Shown in pieces: positions 1 through 10,643 of a DNA stretch of 64,000 nucleotides. The notes beneath the pieces are model-generated. The model had not been told where the DNA came from, did no database searches, and saw only the letters and a list, made by a program, of their open reading frames with translations. The position numbers and the translations under genes were made by a program. The DNA is taken from assembly GCA_016213105.1 (NCBI GenBank), contig JACRBN010000012.1:62001-126000 (forward strand), given 5' to 3'. This DNA is from Chloroflexota bacterium. GTDB lineage: Bacteria > Chloroflexota > Anaerolineae > Anaerolineales > Villigracilaceae. How positions within the stretch are numbered: position 1 is the first letter of the stretch; every line of letters begins with the position of its first letter.

Positions 1-2
1 CG

Positions 3-653
3 GCCGGCTTCCTGCTGGATTTTTCGCAGGATTGGAGTCTGCCGGAGGGGGCGGTGAAACTCTCGTATGCCGTGCTGCGGGCGGAGGCCCCCTATCTGGA
101 GGAACTGGTGGCAGCCTCGGTGGCGGGCATCCCCTGGCGGCATGAATTTCCCAGCCACTGCATGCGCTGCGGCAAGCCGGGTTCGTGGCGTCCGATCCTG
201 CAGCCCGCACCGCAGGCGCCCGTGGAGATTCTATGGCGTTACCAGCGGCCCGAAAACGCCATCCCGATCTGCCATCACTGCACTGAAACGCTCGACCTGT
301 TGAGAAACGAGCCCTTGCAGCTTGACCTGGTTTGGGGGTTGTGGGGCCCGCGTTTCGAGGCCCTCTGGCGCTGGCACCGCGCGCGAAAAAACAATCATCT
401 GCCGGACTGGGATCCGTGTGTTCATCCCCTGTGGCCGCCGGAATTTGGCGGAGCCACCTGGGAGGCCGGCAGCGGCGCGCTGGCTCACGCCGAGCCGCGT
501 CCGCCGCAGGGCGTGCTGCGCAGCGAACAACACATGACCGCCCTGCGCCGCGCCCTGTTTTGCAAGCGCTTTCGCGGACGACAGCCGGGCGAGGCCCCCC
601 TGCAAAAATTATTAGACTTCCGCCTCGATCTATTCGAAGGAGAAACCCTGTGA
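3..653 (+). CDS. Hypothetical protein with a Cys-x2-Cys pair motif, 5' end outside window
   Basis: The frame is open to the left edge, so the gene probably starts upstream. A GTG at 54 preceded by GGAGGG is an alternative start, giving 199 residues. The protein has a CMRCG pair and a CHHC pair about 45 residues apart, which could form a zinc ribbon, followed by a Trp-rich segment (WGLWGPRFEALWRWHR). I recognise no family. Its stop overlaps the GTG start of the next gene (GTGA), so the two are translationally coupled. By position it is part of the Tad/secretion backbone. Confidence 0.6.
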   Translation, partial: AGFLLDFSQDWSLPEGAVKLSYAVLRAEAPYLEELVAASVAGIPWRHEFPSHCMRCGKPGSWRPILQPAPQAPVEILWRYQRPENAIPICHHCTETLDLLRNEPLQLDLVWGLWGPRFEALWRWHRARKNNHLPDWDPCVHPLWPPEFGGATWEAGSGALAHAEPRPPQGVLRSEQHMTALRRALFCKRFRGRQPGEAPLQKLLDFRLDLFEGETL

Positions 654-1531
654 CCCTGTTTGCCTTTCTGGGCGCGCTCAGCCTGAGCGTGCTGGCGTTT
701 GAACTTCTGTCTACTTTCCAGGCCGCCTTTGGCACATTCGGCGGCGGACGGCTGATGAATGTGCGATCCTCCGTTCCCGTGCAAAGGCGCTCGACCTGGG
801 AGGCGCTGCTGGTGGCGATCTGGCCGGCCCGTTTCGACCCGGGCCAGGCGCGTGACCTGGCGGATGTGGTTGGGCTGCTGAGGCGGGCGGGCTATCCCTA
901 TGACACGCCCGGTGAATTCTATGCGGTGGCCATCCGCGATTTCTCGATCTTCCTGCTGGTCGGCGGGCTGCTGGCCGGCGCCCTGGCGGCGATGGACGGG
1001 CTGATCGCCGCGCCCATCCTGGCGCTGGTCTTCGTCTTCCTCGGCCTGCGCCGCCCCTATGCGCGCCTGCGGATGCTGGCCAGGAAACGCGCCGAGTCGC
1101 TGCGCAACAACATGCTGATCGGCTTGTCCGTGCTGGGCGCCCTGCTCTCCTCGGGGGTGGGCGTGCAGGAGGCCCTGCGGCGCACCTCGGCCGTGGGCGG
1201 GCCATTTTGCAACCTGCTGGGATTGCTGGTGGCGCGCATGGAGGTGGATGATTTTTCCAAAGCCGTGGAGGTCACGCGCGCGCACCTGCCGGATCCCGCG
1301 GATGTGGAGGCCGGCCTCTTCCTGCGCGATATCCAGGATTTCTTCGCCAGCAACCGCCCGATATTGTCCAGCGTGCAGGGCCTGCAGGAATCCGTGCACC
1401 GTACCGTGGTGGAACTGACCGAGGCCCGCGCCGCCCTGGTGCGCCAGCGCGCCGGACTGTTCGGGGTGCTGGCCGTGCTGGGGCTGGTGCTGGCGATCCT
1501 CGCGCCCTTCCTGGGCACGGGATTGATGTAA
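650..1531 (+). CDS. TadC-like type II secretion F-domain inner-membrane protein
   Basis: About 293 residues. The start is GTG at 650, behind AAGGAG at 637-642; the frame is open further upstream but without a ribosome site. A membrane segment is seen near the N-terminus, then a hydrophobic pair (FLLVGGLLAGALAAM, APILALVFVFLGLR), a helical cytoplasmic domain with the F-domain style GVQEALRR...GGPF...AVEVTR pattern, and a C-terminal hairpin (GVLAVLGLVLAILAPFLG). TadB/TadC proteins form the platform of Flp pilus machines. A TadB-like partner lies at 43600-44532, far away, which suggests the pilus operon has been split by cargo. Confidence 0.7.
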   Translation: MTLFAFLGALSLSVLAFELLSTFQAAFGTFGGGRLMNVRSSVPVQRRSTWEALLVAIWPARFDPGQARDLADVVGLLRRAGYPYDTPGEFYAVAIRDFSIFLLVGGLLAGALAAMDGLIAAPILALVFVFLGLRRPYARLRMLARKRAESLRNNMLIGLSVLGALLSSGVGVQEALRRTSAVGGPFCNLLGLLVARMEVDDFSKAVEVTRAHLPDPADVEAGLFLRDIQDFFASNRPILSSVQGLQESVHRTVVELTEARAALVRQRAGLFGVLAVLGLVLAILAPFLGTGLM

Positions 1532-1575
1532 CTGTTCCCTTTCATGGCTTCAGTTTTTTTGAACCTTACCAACTT

Positions 1576-3039
1576 ATGAAAAAACTTCACAACAAATTTC
1601 CCATCCTGACCCGGCTTCCCTGGCGGCCGATCCTCTTTTGGTGCATTGTGCTGCTGCTGGCAGCCGGCCTTTTCCTTACAGTGCGGCGTGTAACCACCTG
1701 CTGGCAGCTGACCGAACTGCCCGGTATCCCGCCCGCCTATTGCGGCCGGGGGCTGGAGGCCCCGCCGGGCTTTGCCGGTTTTACCCTCGTAGCCACGCCC
1801 GTTGCAGACACCCCGTCTACTCCGCAGGCGGAGGCGCCCGAGCTCGACCTGCCCGGCTGGGATGGCGCCAGCCGCATCAATATCGTTTTCTTCGGCCTGC
1901 GCGGCGGCGAGATCAGCGGCGATGACTGCCCGGCCTGCACCGATACGATCCTGCTTTTGACCGTGGATCCGCTCACGAAAACGGCGGGCATGCTGTCCAT
2001 TCCGCGCGACCTGTGGGTCAACATCCCGGGCTTTGGCTACAGCCGCATCAACACAGCCTGGACGCTGGGGGAGGCTGCCAGGCTGCCCGGCGGCGGGCCT
2101 GGCCTGGCGATGCAGACCGTCTCCCAGTTCATCGGCGTGCCCATCCATTATTATGTCCAGGTGGATTTTGGGACGTTCGTCTCATTCATCAACCTGATTG
2201 ACGGGATTGATGTTTATGTGGAAGAACGGATGGTACTCGACCCGATGGGTTCAGGGCAGGATCATTTTGTGCTGACCCCCGGCGACTTTCGCCATTTGAA
2301 CGGCAAACGCGCTCTGGCGTATGCGCGTTGCCGCCATGAGTCACAGGGTTGCAGCGGCGGAGATGTGGGCCGCGCAACGCGCCAGCAACAAGTCATCCTG
2401 GCGATCCGCGACAAGGTGTTCGACCCGGGGCGCTTTCCCGAACTGGTGGCACAGGCCCCGGAGATTTATCGAACCTTCTCTGCCGGCATCCACACCAACA
2501 TGACCTTCGAGGATGCATTAAAACTGGCAGCGCTGACAAAAGATATTCCCATCGAAAGCATCCAGCAGGGCATGATCGACAACAACATGGCCGTCTTTGC
2601 AGAGGTCACCCTCGACGGCGTTCCGGCCAGTGTCCTGCGGCCGATCCCGGACCGCATCCGTGTTCTGCGCGACGAGATATTTGTTTCCGGCGGGCCGCTC
2701 AGTCCGCTGGCACAGGGCGACCTGCTGAGCTTGATGCAGGCCGACGAGGCGCGGGTGCGGATCGTGAACAACACCTACACCGCCGGCCTGGATGAACGCA
2801 CCGCGCGGTACCTGGCGGCGCAGGGAATGCAGGTGACGGAAATTGGTTTTCCCACCGGTGCATCCAACCGGACGGTGCTGGTGGTGTTTTCCCCGAAGTT
2901 GTATGCCCTGCGGTATTTGATCGATATGTTTGGAATTGGCAGCAATCAGCTCATCATGCACCCCGATCCGTCCGAGACGGTGGACATCGAGATCCGCCTC
3001 GGGGAGGATTGGGTCAGGCGGCTGTCGGAGGGATATTAG
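1576..3039 (+). CDS. LytR-CpsA-Psr (LCP) family protein with LytR C-terminal domain
   Basis: 487 residues. One N-terminal membrane anchor (about residues 18-37) precedes an extracytoplasmic LCP domain with the hallmark strings DTILLLTVDP, SIPRDLWVNIP, RINTAW and LAYARCRH...GGDVGRATRQQQV, which carry the conserved Asp and Arg residues that bind polyprenyl-pyrophosphate-linked glycans. The tail (VRIVNNTYTAGLDERTARYLAAQG) matches a LytR_C domain. LCP enzymes transfer anionic glycopolymers to the wall or to proteins, fitting a monoderm cell. It lies 44 bases after the TadC-like gene, in the same direction. Confidence 0.88.
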   Translation: MKKLHNKFPILTRLPWRPILFWCIVLLLAAGLFLTVRRVTTCWQLTELPGIPPAYCGRGLEAPPGFAGFTLVATPVADTPSTPQAEAPELDLPGWDGASRINIVFFGLRGGEISGDDCPACTDTILLLTVDPLTKTAGMLSIPRDLWVNIPGFGYSRINTAWTLGEAARLPGGGPGLAMQTVSQFIGVPIHYYVQVDFGTFVSFINLIDGIDVYVEERMVLDPMGSGQDHFVLTPGDFRHLNGKRALAYARCRHESQGCSGGDVGRATRQQQVILAIRDKVFDPGRFPELVAQAPEIYRTFSAGIHTNMTFEDALKLAALTKDIPIESIQQGMIDNNMAVFAEVTLDGVPASVLRPIPDRIRVLRDEIFVSGGPLSPLAQGDLLSLMQADEARVRIVNNTYTAGLDERTARYLAAQGMQVTEIGFPTGASNRTVLVVFSPKLYALRYLIDMFGIGSNQLIMHPDPSETVDIEIRLGEDWVRRLSEGY

Positions 3040-3093
3040 AGTCCAGTTGGAGAAGCGATATTAATATGAGTAATTCAGCTAAAGTGAGGTGCC

Positions 3094-3124
3094 CGACCCC
3101 AAGCAATTCGAAACCTTGGGGTCG
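3094..3124 (+). terminator. Hairpin after the LCP gene
   Basis: CGACCCCAAG (3094-3103) pairs perfectly with CTTGGGGTCG (3115-3124) around an 11-base loop. There is no U-run immediately after, but an AT palindrome (3149-3165) follows. It is probably a transcription end or an mRNA 3' stabiliser between the LCP gene and the convergent transporter operon. Confidence 0.5.
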
Positions 3125-3295
3125 AAAAGGAAGACGATGAGAAATTATTTTTTAAGGCTTAAAAATTGCATGTGAAGGTGTCCCAATATAATTGTAATTG
3201 GAGAAATTGGAACAATTCCCAGCTATCCAGGAACTGCGCACAAGTATTGCCTAAAAAATTGAGCTGAGACAAACGCACAAATTGTTCTTCAGATT

Positions 3296-4723
3296 TTAAA
3301 TGAGTCCAAGCATATTCCACCAAGTCACTTCAATTGGGATAAGTACGATCAGTGCAACAAAAGTTAGTGGGATGCCATACTTCAACACATGGCGGGTATC
3401 GTAGCCGCCGGTTTCCCCCTGCCCAAGTAGAATGGCAACGTGCTGGAATGGGAAAATATAATGTATGGCGACCGCTGTGTAGATCAGCAATGCGGGGAAT
3501 AAAGGATTCCAACCTGCTATTGTGGAGTAATGAACCAGTGGTGGGGCGACGATGGACATGCAAGCCAATGCACTGCCTAACACCATGTGGATAAGCATGG
3601 TAACTCCACCAACCAGAGTGGCGAAAGCATATGGGTCCTGAGGAGGTGCAGCTGGCATTAGTACCTTGGCAAGCCATTCAGCCATACCGGTAGTTTTACT
3701 TACAGAACCAATAGCAAATGCGCCAACCACAAAAAAAATTATGGGCCAGTTAATGCCGGTGGAAATATCTTTGGCTTCGAGAATGTCGCCCACTTTTGGC
3801 AGTGAGAGTCCAACGACTACGATCAATGCTATCCATGCAGGATCAATGTGATGAATAAAATCGGTTGACCACATGATCAGTGCGCCTAAGACCCACAGCA
3901 ATGTGACAATCTCATCGCGGTTCATGGAACCCAGCTTCTGTTGCTCATACTGTATTTCAGCACGGTCAATATTTACAGGTCCCGTTTGCTTGAACGTCAG
4001 CAAATGCAGCCCCAACATCAACAGCGACGCCACGGCGCCAGGGACAGCCATATACTTTGCCCAATCCAGCCAGCTCACGTCCATTCCGCTGAAACCAACT
4101 GTAGCAATATTTAACGTCGAGTCGCCAGTCAATAAGATTGTAGAAGTGGCAGTGGTAGCTACAAAAACAGAAAGACCCAGCGACGCTGCGTCTGCTTTAT
4201 TCATCCCGGCCTTTTGGATGATGGCGCGTATGAGCGACATCATCAATAGTGCGCGCGGGAAAGGATGTGGGATGAGAAAACTCAACACAAAGCCAAGTAC
4301 ATAGGTCAGGATAATTAGGCTACGATATGAAGTGGCATAGCGAATCATAAAGAAGTACGCCACGCGTTGCGCCAAGCCGGATTTGGTGACAGCTGCCGCA
4401 ATCAAAAATGCGCCGATGATGAGCCACATCAGCGGCAGAGTCCAGATATGGAAAACCACATCCGGTTCAGCCAACCCAAGCAGTAAATAGCCTAACAGCA
4501 TGAGCAGTGTCGAATATGCCGGTGGTACAACATTGAATACCCACCATATCACCGTAAAGAGGGTGATGACGAGCATTTTACGCCCCGCAAGACTCAGGTC
4601 ACCGGGGAGCGGCATGAACCACAAACTGACCGTCAGTAAAGCGGATATGACCACCCCGATCAGTTTGCGGTCCAGATGAAAGCCGCGTAAAAAATCCACG
4701 CTACGGGTGAAGAATCGAGTCAA
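3296..4723 (-). CDS. SLC13/DASS-family anion:sodium symporter
   Basis: 475 residues with about 11-12 membrane segments. The repeated hairpin regions typical of divalent-anion symporters are visible (FVATTATSTILLTGDSTLNIA; MVLGSALACMSIVAPPLVHY). The length is normal for the family, whose substrates are sulfate or di- and tricarboxylates; specificity cannot be read here. The start overlaps the end of the esterase gene by 23 bases, so it is the last gene of the ABC operon and is probably translationally coupled to the hydrolase. Confidence 0.8.
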   Translation of the reverse strand: MTRFFTRSVDFLRGFHLDRKLIGVVISALLTVSLWFMPLPGDLSLAGRKMLVITLFTVIWWVFNVVPPAYSTLLMLLGYLLLGLAEPDVVFHIWTLPLMWLIIGAFLIAAAVTKSGLAQRVAYFFMIRYATSYRSLIILTYVLGFVLSFLIPHPFPRALLMMSLIRAIIQKAGMNKADAASLGLSVFVATTATSTILLTGDSTLNIATVGFSGMDVSWLDWAKYMAVPGAVASLLMLGLHLLTFKQTGPVNIDRAEIQYEQQKLGSMNRDEIVTLLWVLGALIMWSTDFIHHIDPAWIALIVVVGLSLPKVGDILEAKDISTGINWPIIFFVVGAFAIGSVSKTTGMAEWLAKVLMPAAPPQDPYAFATLVGGVTMLIHMVLGSALACMSIVAPPLVHYSTIAGWNPLFPALLIYTAVAIHYIFPFQHVAILLGQGETGGYDTRHVLKYGIPLTFVALIVLIPIEVTWWNMLGLI

Positions 4724-5600
4724 GGAAGTCCAGCACTTTCTTTACGTTTTGCGGAGTCTCAAAAGCAGGGTCAGCGTGACGGGCGTTGGGGAGTAATTCG
4801 AGTGTGACTTTATCCTTGCCGAGCACATCTGCCAATTTTACCGCTATGTTGACCGATTGCTGGTGCGGTACAGTATCATCATGTGTCCCGTGTTGAATGA
4901 AGAACGACGGTGCAATGGAACGAATGTAAGTTTCAGGATTTGCCTTACTGACCAATTCGGGAATCTTAGTGATTTGCACGCCAAGCAGAAGTGATTCAGG
5001 GGAGTCTGCTCCGTTGTGTGAAAATCCCTCCGCCGGCGCAAAACCTGATTCAGTCAATTGCTCATCCATTTTGAGAAAATCTGTGGGACCGAACCAATCC
5101 ACTACGGCTTGCACGTGACTGGGTTGTTCGGAATTACCTAAAGATAGATCTTCCAACTCAGTCGCCCACGCGGAGACGCCCATCATCAGTGAGAGGTAGC
5201 CGCCTGCAGAGCCGCCCCAAGTTGCAATACGCTGCGGGTCGAATAAATAATTTTTGGCATTCGCGCGAATCCAGCGGATGGCTGCTTTGACATCATGGAT
5301 CAATGCAGGGAATTTTGCCTCACCGCTCATGCGGTAATTGACGCCAACCAACACATAATTGCGCTTTAAACTCTCAAACATGGGTGTAAGTTGAATATCA
5401 CGTTTATCGCCGCCCATAAATGCTCCACCATGAATGGAAACAATCACGGGAAACGGCCCATCGCCTTCTTCGGGCCAATAAATATCCAGTTTTTGAGATG
5501 GGGAAGAATCAGCGTAGGCAAGATCAAACATCTTGCGCTTAATTTGATCTGTATTGGCTGACGGAATTTCAAATGGCAGTGCATAATGTGGTTCGCTCAT
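4701..5600 (-). CDS. Alpha/beta-hydrolase esterase (BD-FAE / carboxylesterase type)
   Basis: 299 residues from the ATG at 5600, behind GAGG; a longer reading to 5651 has no ribosome site. The oxyanion-hole motif HGGAFMGG, the nucleophile elbow GGSAGG (catalytic Ser), an Asp in FGPTDF and a C-terminal His in NARHAD are all present. There is no signal peptide, so the enzyme acts in the cytoplasm. Coupled between a sugar ABC importer and an anion symporter, it may cleave an imported ester such as an acylated sugar; that role is inferred from context. Confidence 0.82.
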   Translation of the reverse strand: MSEPHYALPFEIPSANTDQIKRKMFDLAYADSSPSQKLDIYWPEEGDGPFPVIVSIHGGAFMGGDKRDIQLTPMFESLKRNYVLVGVNYRMSGEAKFPALIHDVKAAIRWIRANAKNYLFDPQRIATWGGSAGGYLSLMMGVSAWATELEDLSLGNSEQPSHVQAVVDWFGPTDFLKMDEQLTESGFAPAEGFSHNGADSPESLLLGVQITKIPELVSKANPETYIRSIAPSFFIQHGTHDDTVPHQQSVNIAVKLADVLGKDKVTLELLPNARHADPAFETPQNVKKVLDFLDSILHP

Positions 5601-5665
5601 GGCATATACCTCGATTATTTTATATGCTGCGGTATTGAATGACAACCGCATTAAAATTCAAAACC

Positions 5666-6667
5666 TTATGCAGCCACTTTTGTGACTGTTTCTTTCGCCT
5701 TGCGGTTTTTCTGATAAACATCAAAGGCGACTGCAATCAAAAGAACAGAACCTTTTACCACCGTTTGCGAAAAATCAGGGAAGGTAGCCAATTGCATGGC
5801 GTTGTTCAACACACCGATGATCAACATACCCACCATCAAACCGAAAACGTTGCCTTCGCCGCCTTTGAAACTTACGCCGCCCAAAAGTGCAGCCGTGAGA
5901 CAGTCAAATTCAAGACCTTGACCGGTAATGGTCTGGCCGGCAAACACTCTTGACAGCAGCAGAACCGTTGTGATCGATGAGACAAACCCGCAGATCATGA
6001 ACAAAAGTACTTTCATTCTTTTGATATTTACACCGGCAAGGCGGGCGGCTTCTTCGTTGCCGCCCAATGCAAATATTTGTCGTCCAAAGTAGGTCTTGGT
6101 CAGGATGAATGCCCCGATCAATGCCACAATGACCATAACAATGACCGGCACGGGGATGCCCCATACATATCCCTGTCCAAACCAGCGGAAGGAATCCGGG
6201 AACCCCATGATATTCCTTGACTGATTAATTATGTACCCCATGCCCTTAAATATTGCGGAGGTACCCAAGGTAATAATCAGCGGATGGATGTTTAGTTTAA
6301 TGCAGAGGATCCCGTTGACCGCACCCAGCCCGGTTCCGACAAGCAGAATCAGTGGAATTGCGATTGCAGGTGGCAGCTTCCAATCAACCATCATGATCGC
6401 CAAAAGGACATTCCCAAACACGATCTGGGAGCCGATGGAGAGATCGATACCGCCGCTGATCATTACGAACATCAAGCCGACGGCGCTAATCCCCGCAAAT
6501 GAGATCTGGCGTATCAAGGTGCGAAGATTACCGACTGACATGAAATTTGGCGCAATGAATGTGAACAGAATCACCAAAAGGATCAGAATCAGGAACGGCA
6601 CATTCTTTTGCAGGATTGATCCTAGCCTGGCACCAAATTTGTTATAAACCATTGTTTGATTGTTCAT
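5666..6667 (-). CDS. Sugar ABC transporter permease, RbsC type
   Basis: About 333 residues with 8-10 membrane helices. The motif region GLMFVMISGGIDLSIGS is characteristic of RbsC/BPD_transp_2 permeases, and the segment NEEAARLAGVNIKRMK is the coupling (EAA-like) loop. I chose the ATG at 6667, behind GGAG; the TTG at 6682 would place that GGAG inside the coding sequence. It lies 18 bases after the ATPase gene and pairs with it and with the binding protein. Confidence 0.88.
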   Translation of the reverse strand: MNNQTMVYNKFGARLGSILQKNVPFLILILLVILFTFIAPNFMSVGNLRTLIRQISFAGISAVGLMFVMISGGIDLSIGSQIVFGNVLLAIMMVDWKLPPAIAIPLILLVGTGLGAVNGILCIKLNIHPLIITLGTSAIFKGMGYIINQSRNIMGFPDSFRWFGQGYVWGIPVPVIVMVIVALIGAFILTKTYFGRQIFALGGNEEAARLAGVNIKRMKVLLFMICGFVSSITTVLLLSRVFAGQTITGQGLEFDCLTAALLGGVSFKGGEGNVFGLMVGMLIIGVLNNAMQLATFPDFSQTVVKGSVLLIAVAFDVYQKNRKAKETVTKVAA

Positions 6668-6685
6668 TCCTGACTTCTCCAAAAG

Positions 6686-8173
<1,488 letters not shown>

Positions 8174-8248
8174 ACATTTCACCTCCGTTAAAAGTGAAGG
8201 GGCCCCCCTACCCCTCCACTTTGTTTATCTACGATCTACGAACGCTGC

Positions 8249-9307
8249 TTATTTCGGTGTGATCGTCGTGAAATCGCAGTTGATCGGTTCCAAAACATCA
8301 TTGATGATATTGGGATGTTCCACACCCTGCAACATCTTCTTGATCTGGTCGTAGGTCGCCTGATCAAGCGAGGTTCCGCCGATGGCAACAAAACCCTTGT
8401 AGGGATCCTGGCAGCCGGTAACGGTTGGGATCATGGAAGGATCCATGTCGCCAGCGAAAACGCCGTATTCATTCACGTTCACACCGGGCAGCGCTTTGAT
8501 GGCGTTGGCAATACCCTGAGCATGAGCGGCGGATTGTCCAATGAACACCTTGACATTTGGATTGGCGGTTAAGACGTTCTCGGCGGCAGCCTGACCAGCG
8601 GGGATGCTATCCGTTGAAATATCGAGATGCGCGACCAACTTGACCTTGGGGCAGATGTCAGTGATCGTGGAATAGCCCTGATCGCGCAAATGCATACCAA
8701 CGGAGGAACTCGCGCCACCAATAATGGCGGTTTCAACACTGCCGTCGGCAGCATTCGGATAAACGGCACTGATAAAATCGCACGCCATCTTGGCAACTTT
8801 TTGACCGTCTTCGAGTTGGCTGGTGTGCATGATGGCATCAAAGGGCGCCAGTTTTTGGGGAGGAACACCCATCACCATGATGCCGGCTTTTTTGGCTTCT
8901 TCAATAGCGGGAACCAACTGATCGATCTCGCCGGCTGCCATAACATACATGAAGTCAACTTTCATGGAGATGCAGTTCTCGATCTGGTCGAATTGCTGGT
9001 TCAAACCACCTTCGTCAGCGCCGTAGACATTCACAGTCACGCCATCAGCCTTGAATTTTTCTGTCACGGAAGTGGCAACACCGTTCAAGAAAGGATTCGC
9101 AAGGGCGGGGATGATATAGCAGACCACTTTGCCATTGATGTCAAAGGGCGATCCAGATTTTGCTGGAACCATCGAAACAATGGTGTCCTCCGCCGGGGCC
9201 TCAGTTGCAGGTGCTGCGGTCGGGACGGCAGGCTTGGCGCCACACGCTGTCAACGTGATGCTTGCAATCATGAAAACTGCCAGAAGGATGGAAAGTGACT
9301 TTTTCAT
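8249..9307 (-). CDS. Sugar ABC transporter substrate-binding lipoprotein
   Basis: 352 residues. The ATG at 9307 follows AAGGAG. The N-terminus is a lipoprotein signal (MKKS..., hydrophobic core, lipobox LTAC) followed by an Ala/Pro/Thr linker. The mature part is a periplasmic-binding-protein type 1 fold (Peripla_BP_4 style: VCYIIPALANPFLNGV, DQIENCISMKVDFMYVMAAGE, NPNVKVFIGQSAAHAQGIANA). It is the first gene of the minus-strand operon of binding protein, ATPase, permease, esterase and symporter, divergent from a LysR regulator. Confidence 0.88.
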   Translation of the reverse strand: MKKSLSILLAVFMIASITLTACGAKPAVPTAAPATEAPAEDTIVSMVPAKSGSPFDINGKVVCYIIPALANPFLNGVATSVTEKFKADGVTVNVYGADEGGLNQQFDQIENCISMKVDFMYVMAAGEIDQLVPAIEEAKKAGIMVMGVPPQKLAPFDAIMHTSQLEDGQKVAKMACDFISAVYPNAADGSVETAIIGGASSSVGMHLRDQGYSTITDICPKVKLVAHLDISTDSIPAGQAAAENVLTANPNVKVFIGQSAAHAQGIANAIKALPGVNVNEYGVFAGDMDPSMIPTVTGCQDPYKGFVAIGGTSLDQATYDQIKKMLQGVEHPNIINDVLEPINCDFTTITPK

Positions 9308-9410
9308 TTGATTCTTCTCCTTGTTCATATGAGGGTGATTATGACCATTCTGTTTTTGGCCGTTGTACCAAGCATACGTTTCCAGTTGCGTCAAAGCAAT
9401 TCAATTTTTG

Positions 9411-9435
9411 ATACAATGTATTCCAAAATGGAATA
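9411..9435 (+). promoter_or_regulatory. Candidate LysR operator between divergent genes
   Basis: Two overlapping dyads lie 19 bases before the LysR start: ATACAATGTAT (9411-9421, arms ATACA/TGTAT) and TATTCCAAAATGGAATA (9419-9435, a perfect 6-bp dyad around 5 bases). LysR regulators usually bind T-N11-A dyads in the divergent intergenic region. The position supports control of both the regulator and the ABC operon. Which dyad is the recognition site cannot be told by eye. Confidence 0.5.
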
Positions 9436-9453
9436 GTACATGAGGCTGATATT

Positions 9454-10329
9454 ATGGAAATGAAACTGGTCAATTACTTTCTTGCGGTAGCGGAGTTCGG
9501 CAGTTTTTCCGCTGCTGCTGACCATCTTTACATTTCACAGTCCTCCCTCTCCAAACAGATTATCGCATTGGAAAAAGAATTAGGGGTTGAGCTTTTTGAT
9601 CGCAGCAAACGTACTATTGCCCTTACCAAGGCTGGGGAAACATTTCAAAAACATGCATATCGGCTCAATGATGAATACAAAACAATGCTCACCAGCCTTA
9701 AGGAATATAAACGTGAGCCCTCACTCTCTATCGTGGCTATTCCGGTAATTGCCCAATATGGAATCACTTCGTATATCGCTCAATTCCAGAGCGCTTATCC
9801 CAACATCCAGCTAGTGTTGGAGGAGCGTGAAGCTTTGACTATTTTGCCCGCATTAAGCGCTCATAAATTTGAACTTGCTTTTATACGCGACAATTATCTT
9901 GATACGAAACAGTATCATTTACTTGAAGTAAATAGTGACAAATTCGTGGTTGCGCTATCTACCAAACATCATTTGGCTGCGCGAACATTAATCTCCCTGC
10001 CTGAACTCACCAACGAAAACTTTATCATGTTCGACAAAGGTACAATTGTCCACGAGTTAGCGGTGGATGCCTGTCACAAGGCTGGTTTTGAGCCACGAAA
10101 CTTTTACGCCAGCCTGCGTGTGGAAAGCATCCTTGGGTTGGTTGCGTCCCAGGCTGGTGTTGCACTTATTATGGAAAAAATTTTTCAGTATCACAAGCAC
10201 CCTGATGTAATCGCAGTCCCCCTCATAGAGACTATTGAAAGCAAAATTGTTCTGGCTTACCCAAAAGCTAAAAAACTATCCATTCCGGCAAAGAACTTTT
10301 GGGAATTTATTCGGGATTATCCAAAATAA
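9454..10329 (+). CDS. LysR-family transcriptional regulator
   Basis: 291 residues. The N-terminal winged HTH is clear (LVNYFLAVAEFGSFSAAADHLYISQSSLSKQ, then LEKELGVELFDRSKRTIALT). It is followed by a LysR substrate-binding domain (VAIPVIAQYGITSYIAQFQ...; FELAFIRDN). The gene is divergent from the sugar ABC operon and presumably senses the imported compound or a product of the esterase. Its length is normal and no damage is visible. Confidence 0.88.
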   Translation: MEMKLVNYFLAVAEFGSFSAAADHLYISQSSLSKQIIALEKELGVELFDRSKRTIALTKAGETFQKHAYRLNDEYKTMLTSLKEYKREPSLSIVAIPVIAQYGITSYIAQFQSAYPNIQLVLEEREALTILPALSAHKFELAFIRDNYLDTKQYHLLEVNSDKFVVALSTKHHLAARTLISLPELTNENFIMFDKGTIVHELAVDACHKAGFEPRNFYASLRVESILGLVASQAGVALIMEKIFQYHKHPDVIAVPLIETIESKIVLAYPKAKKLSIPAKNFWEFIRDYPK

Positions 10330-10643
10330 AGTGAAGTCGATAAATTAAGTCAGAACAAATGAGTCAAAGTTGCATATTAATATTTTAGACAGGTAGTCTA
10401 TTGGTTCTGTATCGCGGGTTCGAAAAAAATGGAAATCGCGGTGTATAACTATTTTCGCCTCTGACCTCACCCTAAAATCGGCAAAAACGACGGGAATTGA
10501 AACTGCGACCATGTCAATATTTATAACCTTATTAATATCTGATTTGCAATCTCTAAATGTTCCACACTACACAATGTTTACGCCATATATGGCATTTCTG
10601 ATGACTTTTGAGTCAAACTCGAATTGAAATGCTATAGTTTTTT
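10330..10643. other. Non-coding AT-rich stretch before truncated comM
   Basis: I see no gene, RNA or clear terminator here. A GGTTCGAAA string at 10419-10427 resembles a tRNA T-loop, but no acceptor or anticodon arms can be folded around it. Composition changes sharply at about 10644, where comM coding sequence begins without its 5' part, so this stretch probably contains an insertion or deletion junction. Confidence 0.4.

Noticed and set aside
485-1399. 304-codon minus-strand frame over the TadC-like gene
   Set aside because: Gln/His/Arg-rich shadow of a membrane-protein gene; the plus-strand gene has a ribosome site and operon overlap.
10400-10460. Possible tRNA suggested by GGTTCGAAA at 10419
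   Set aside because: No matching acceptor stem, D-arm or anticodon stem can be built around it.
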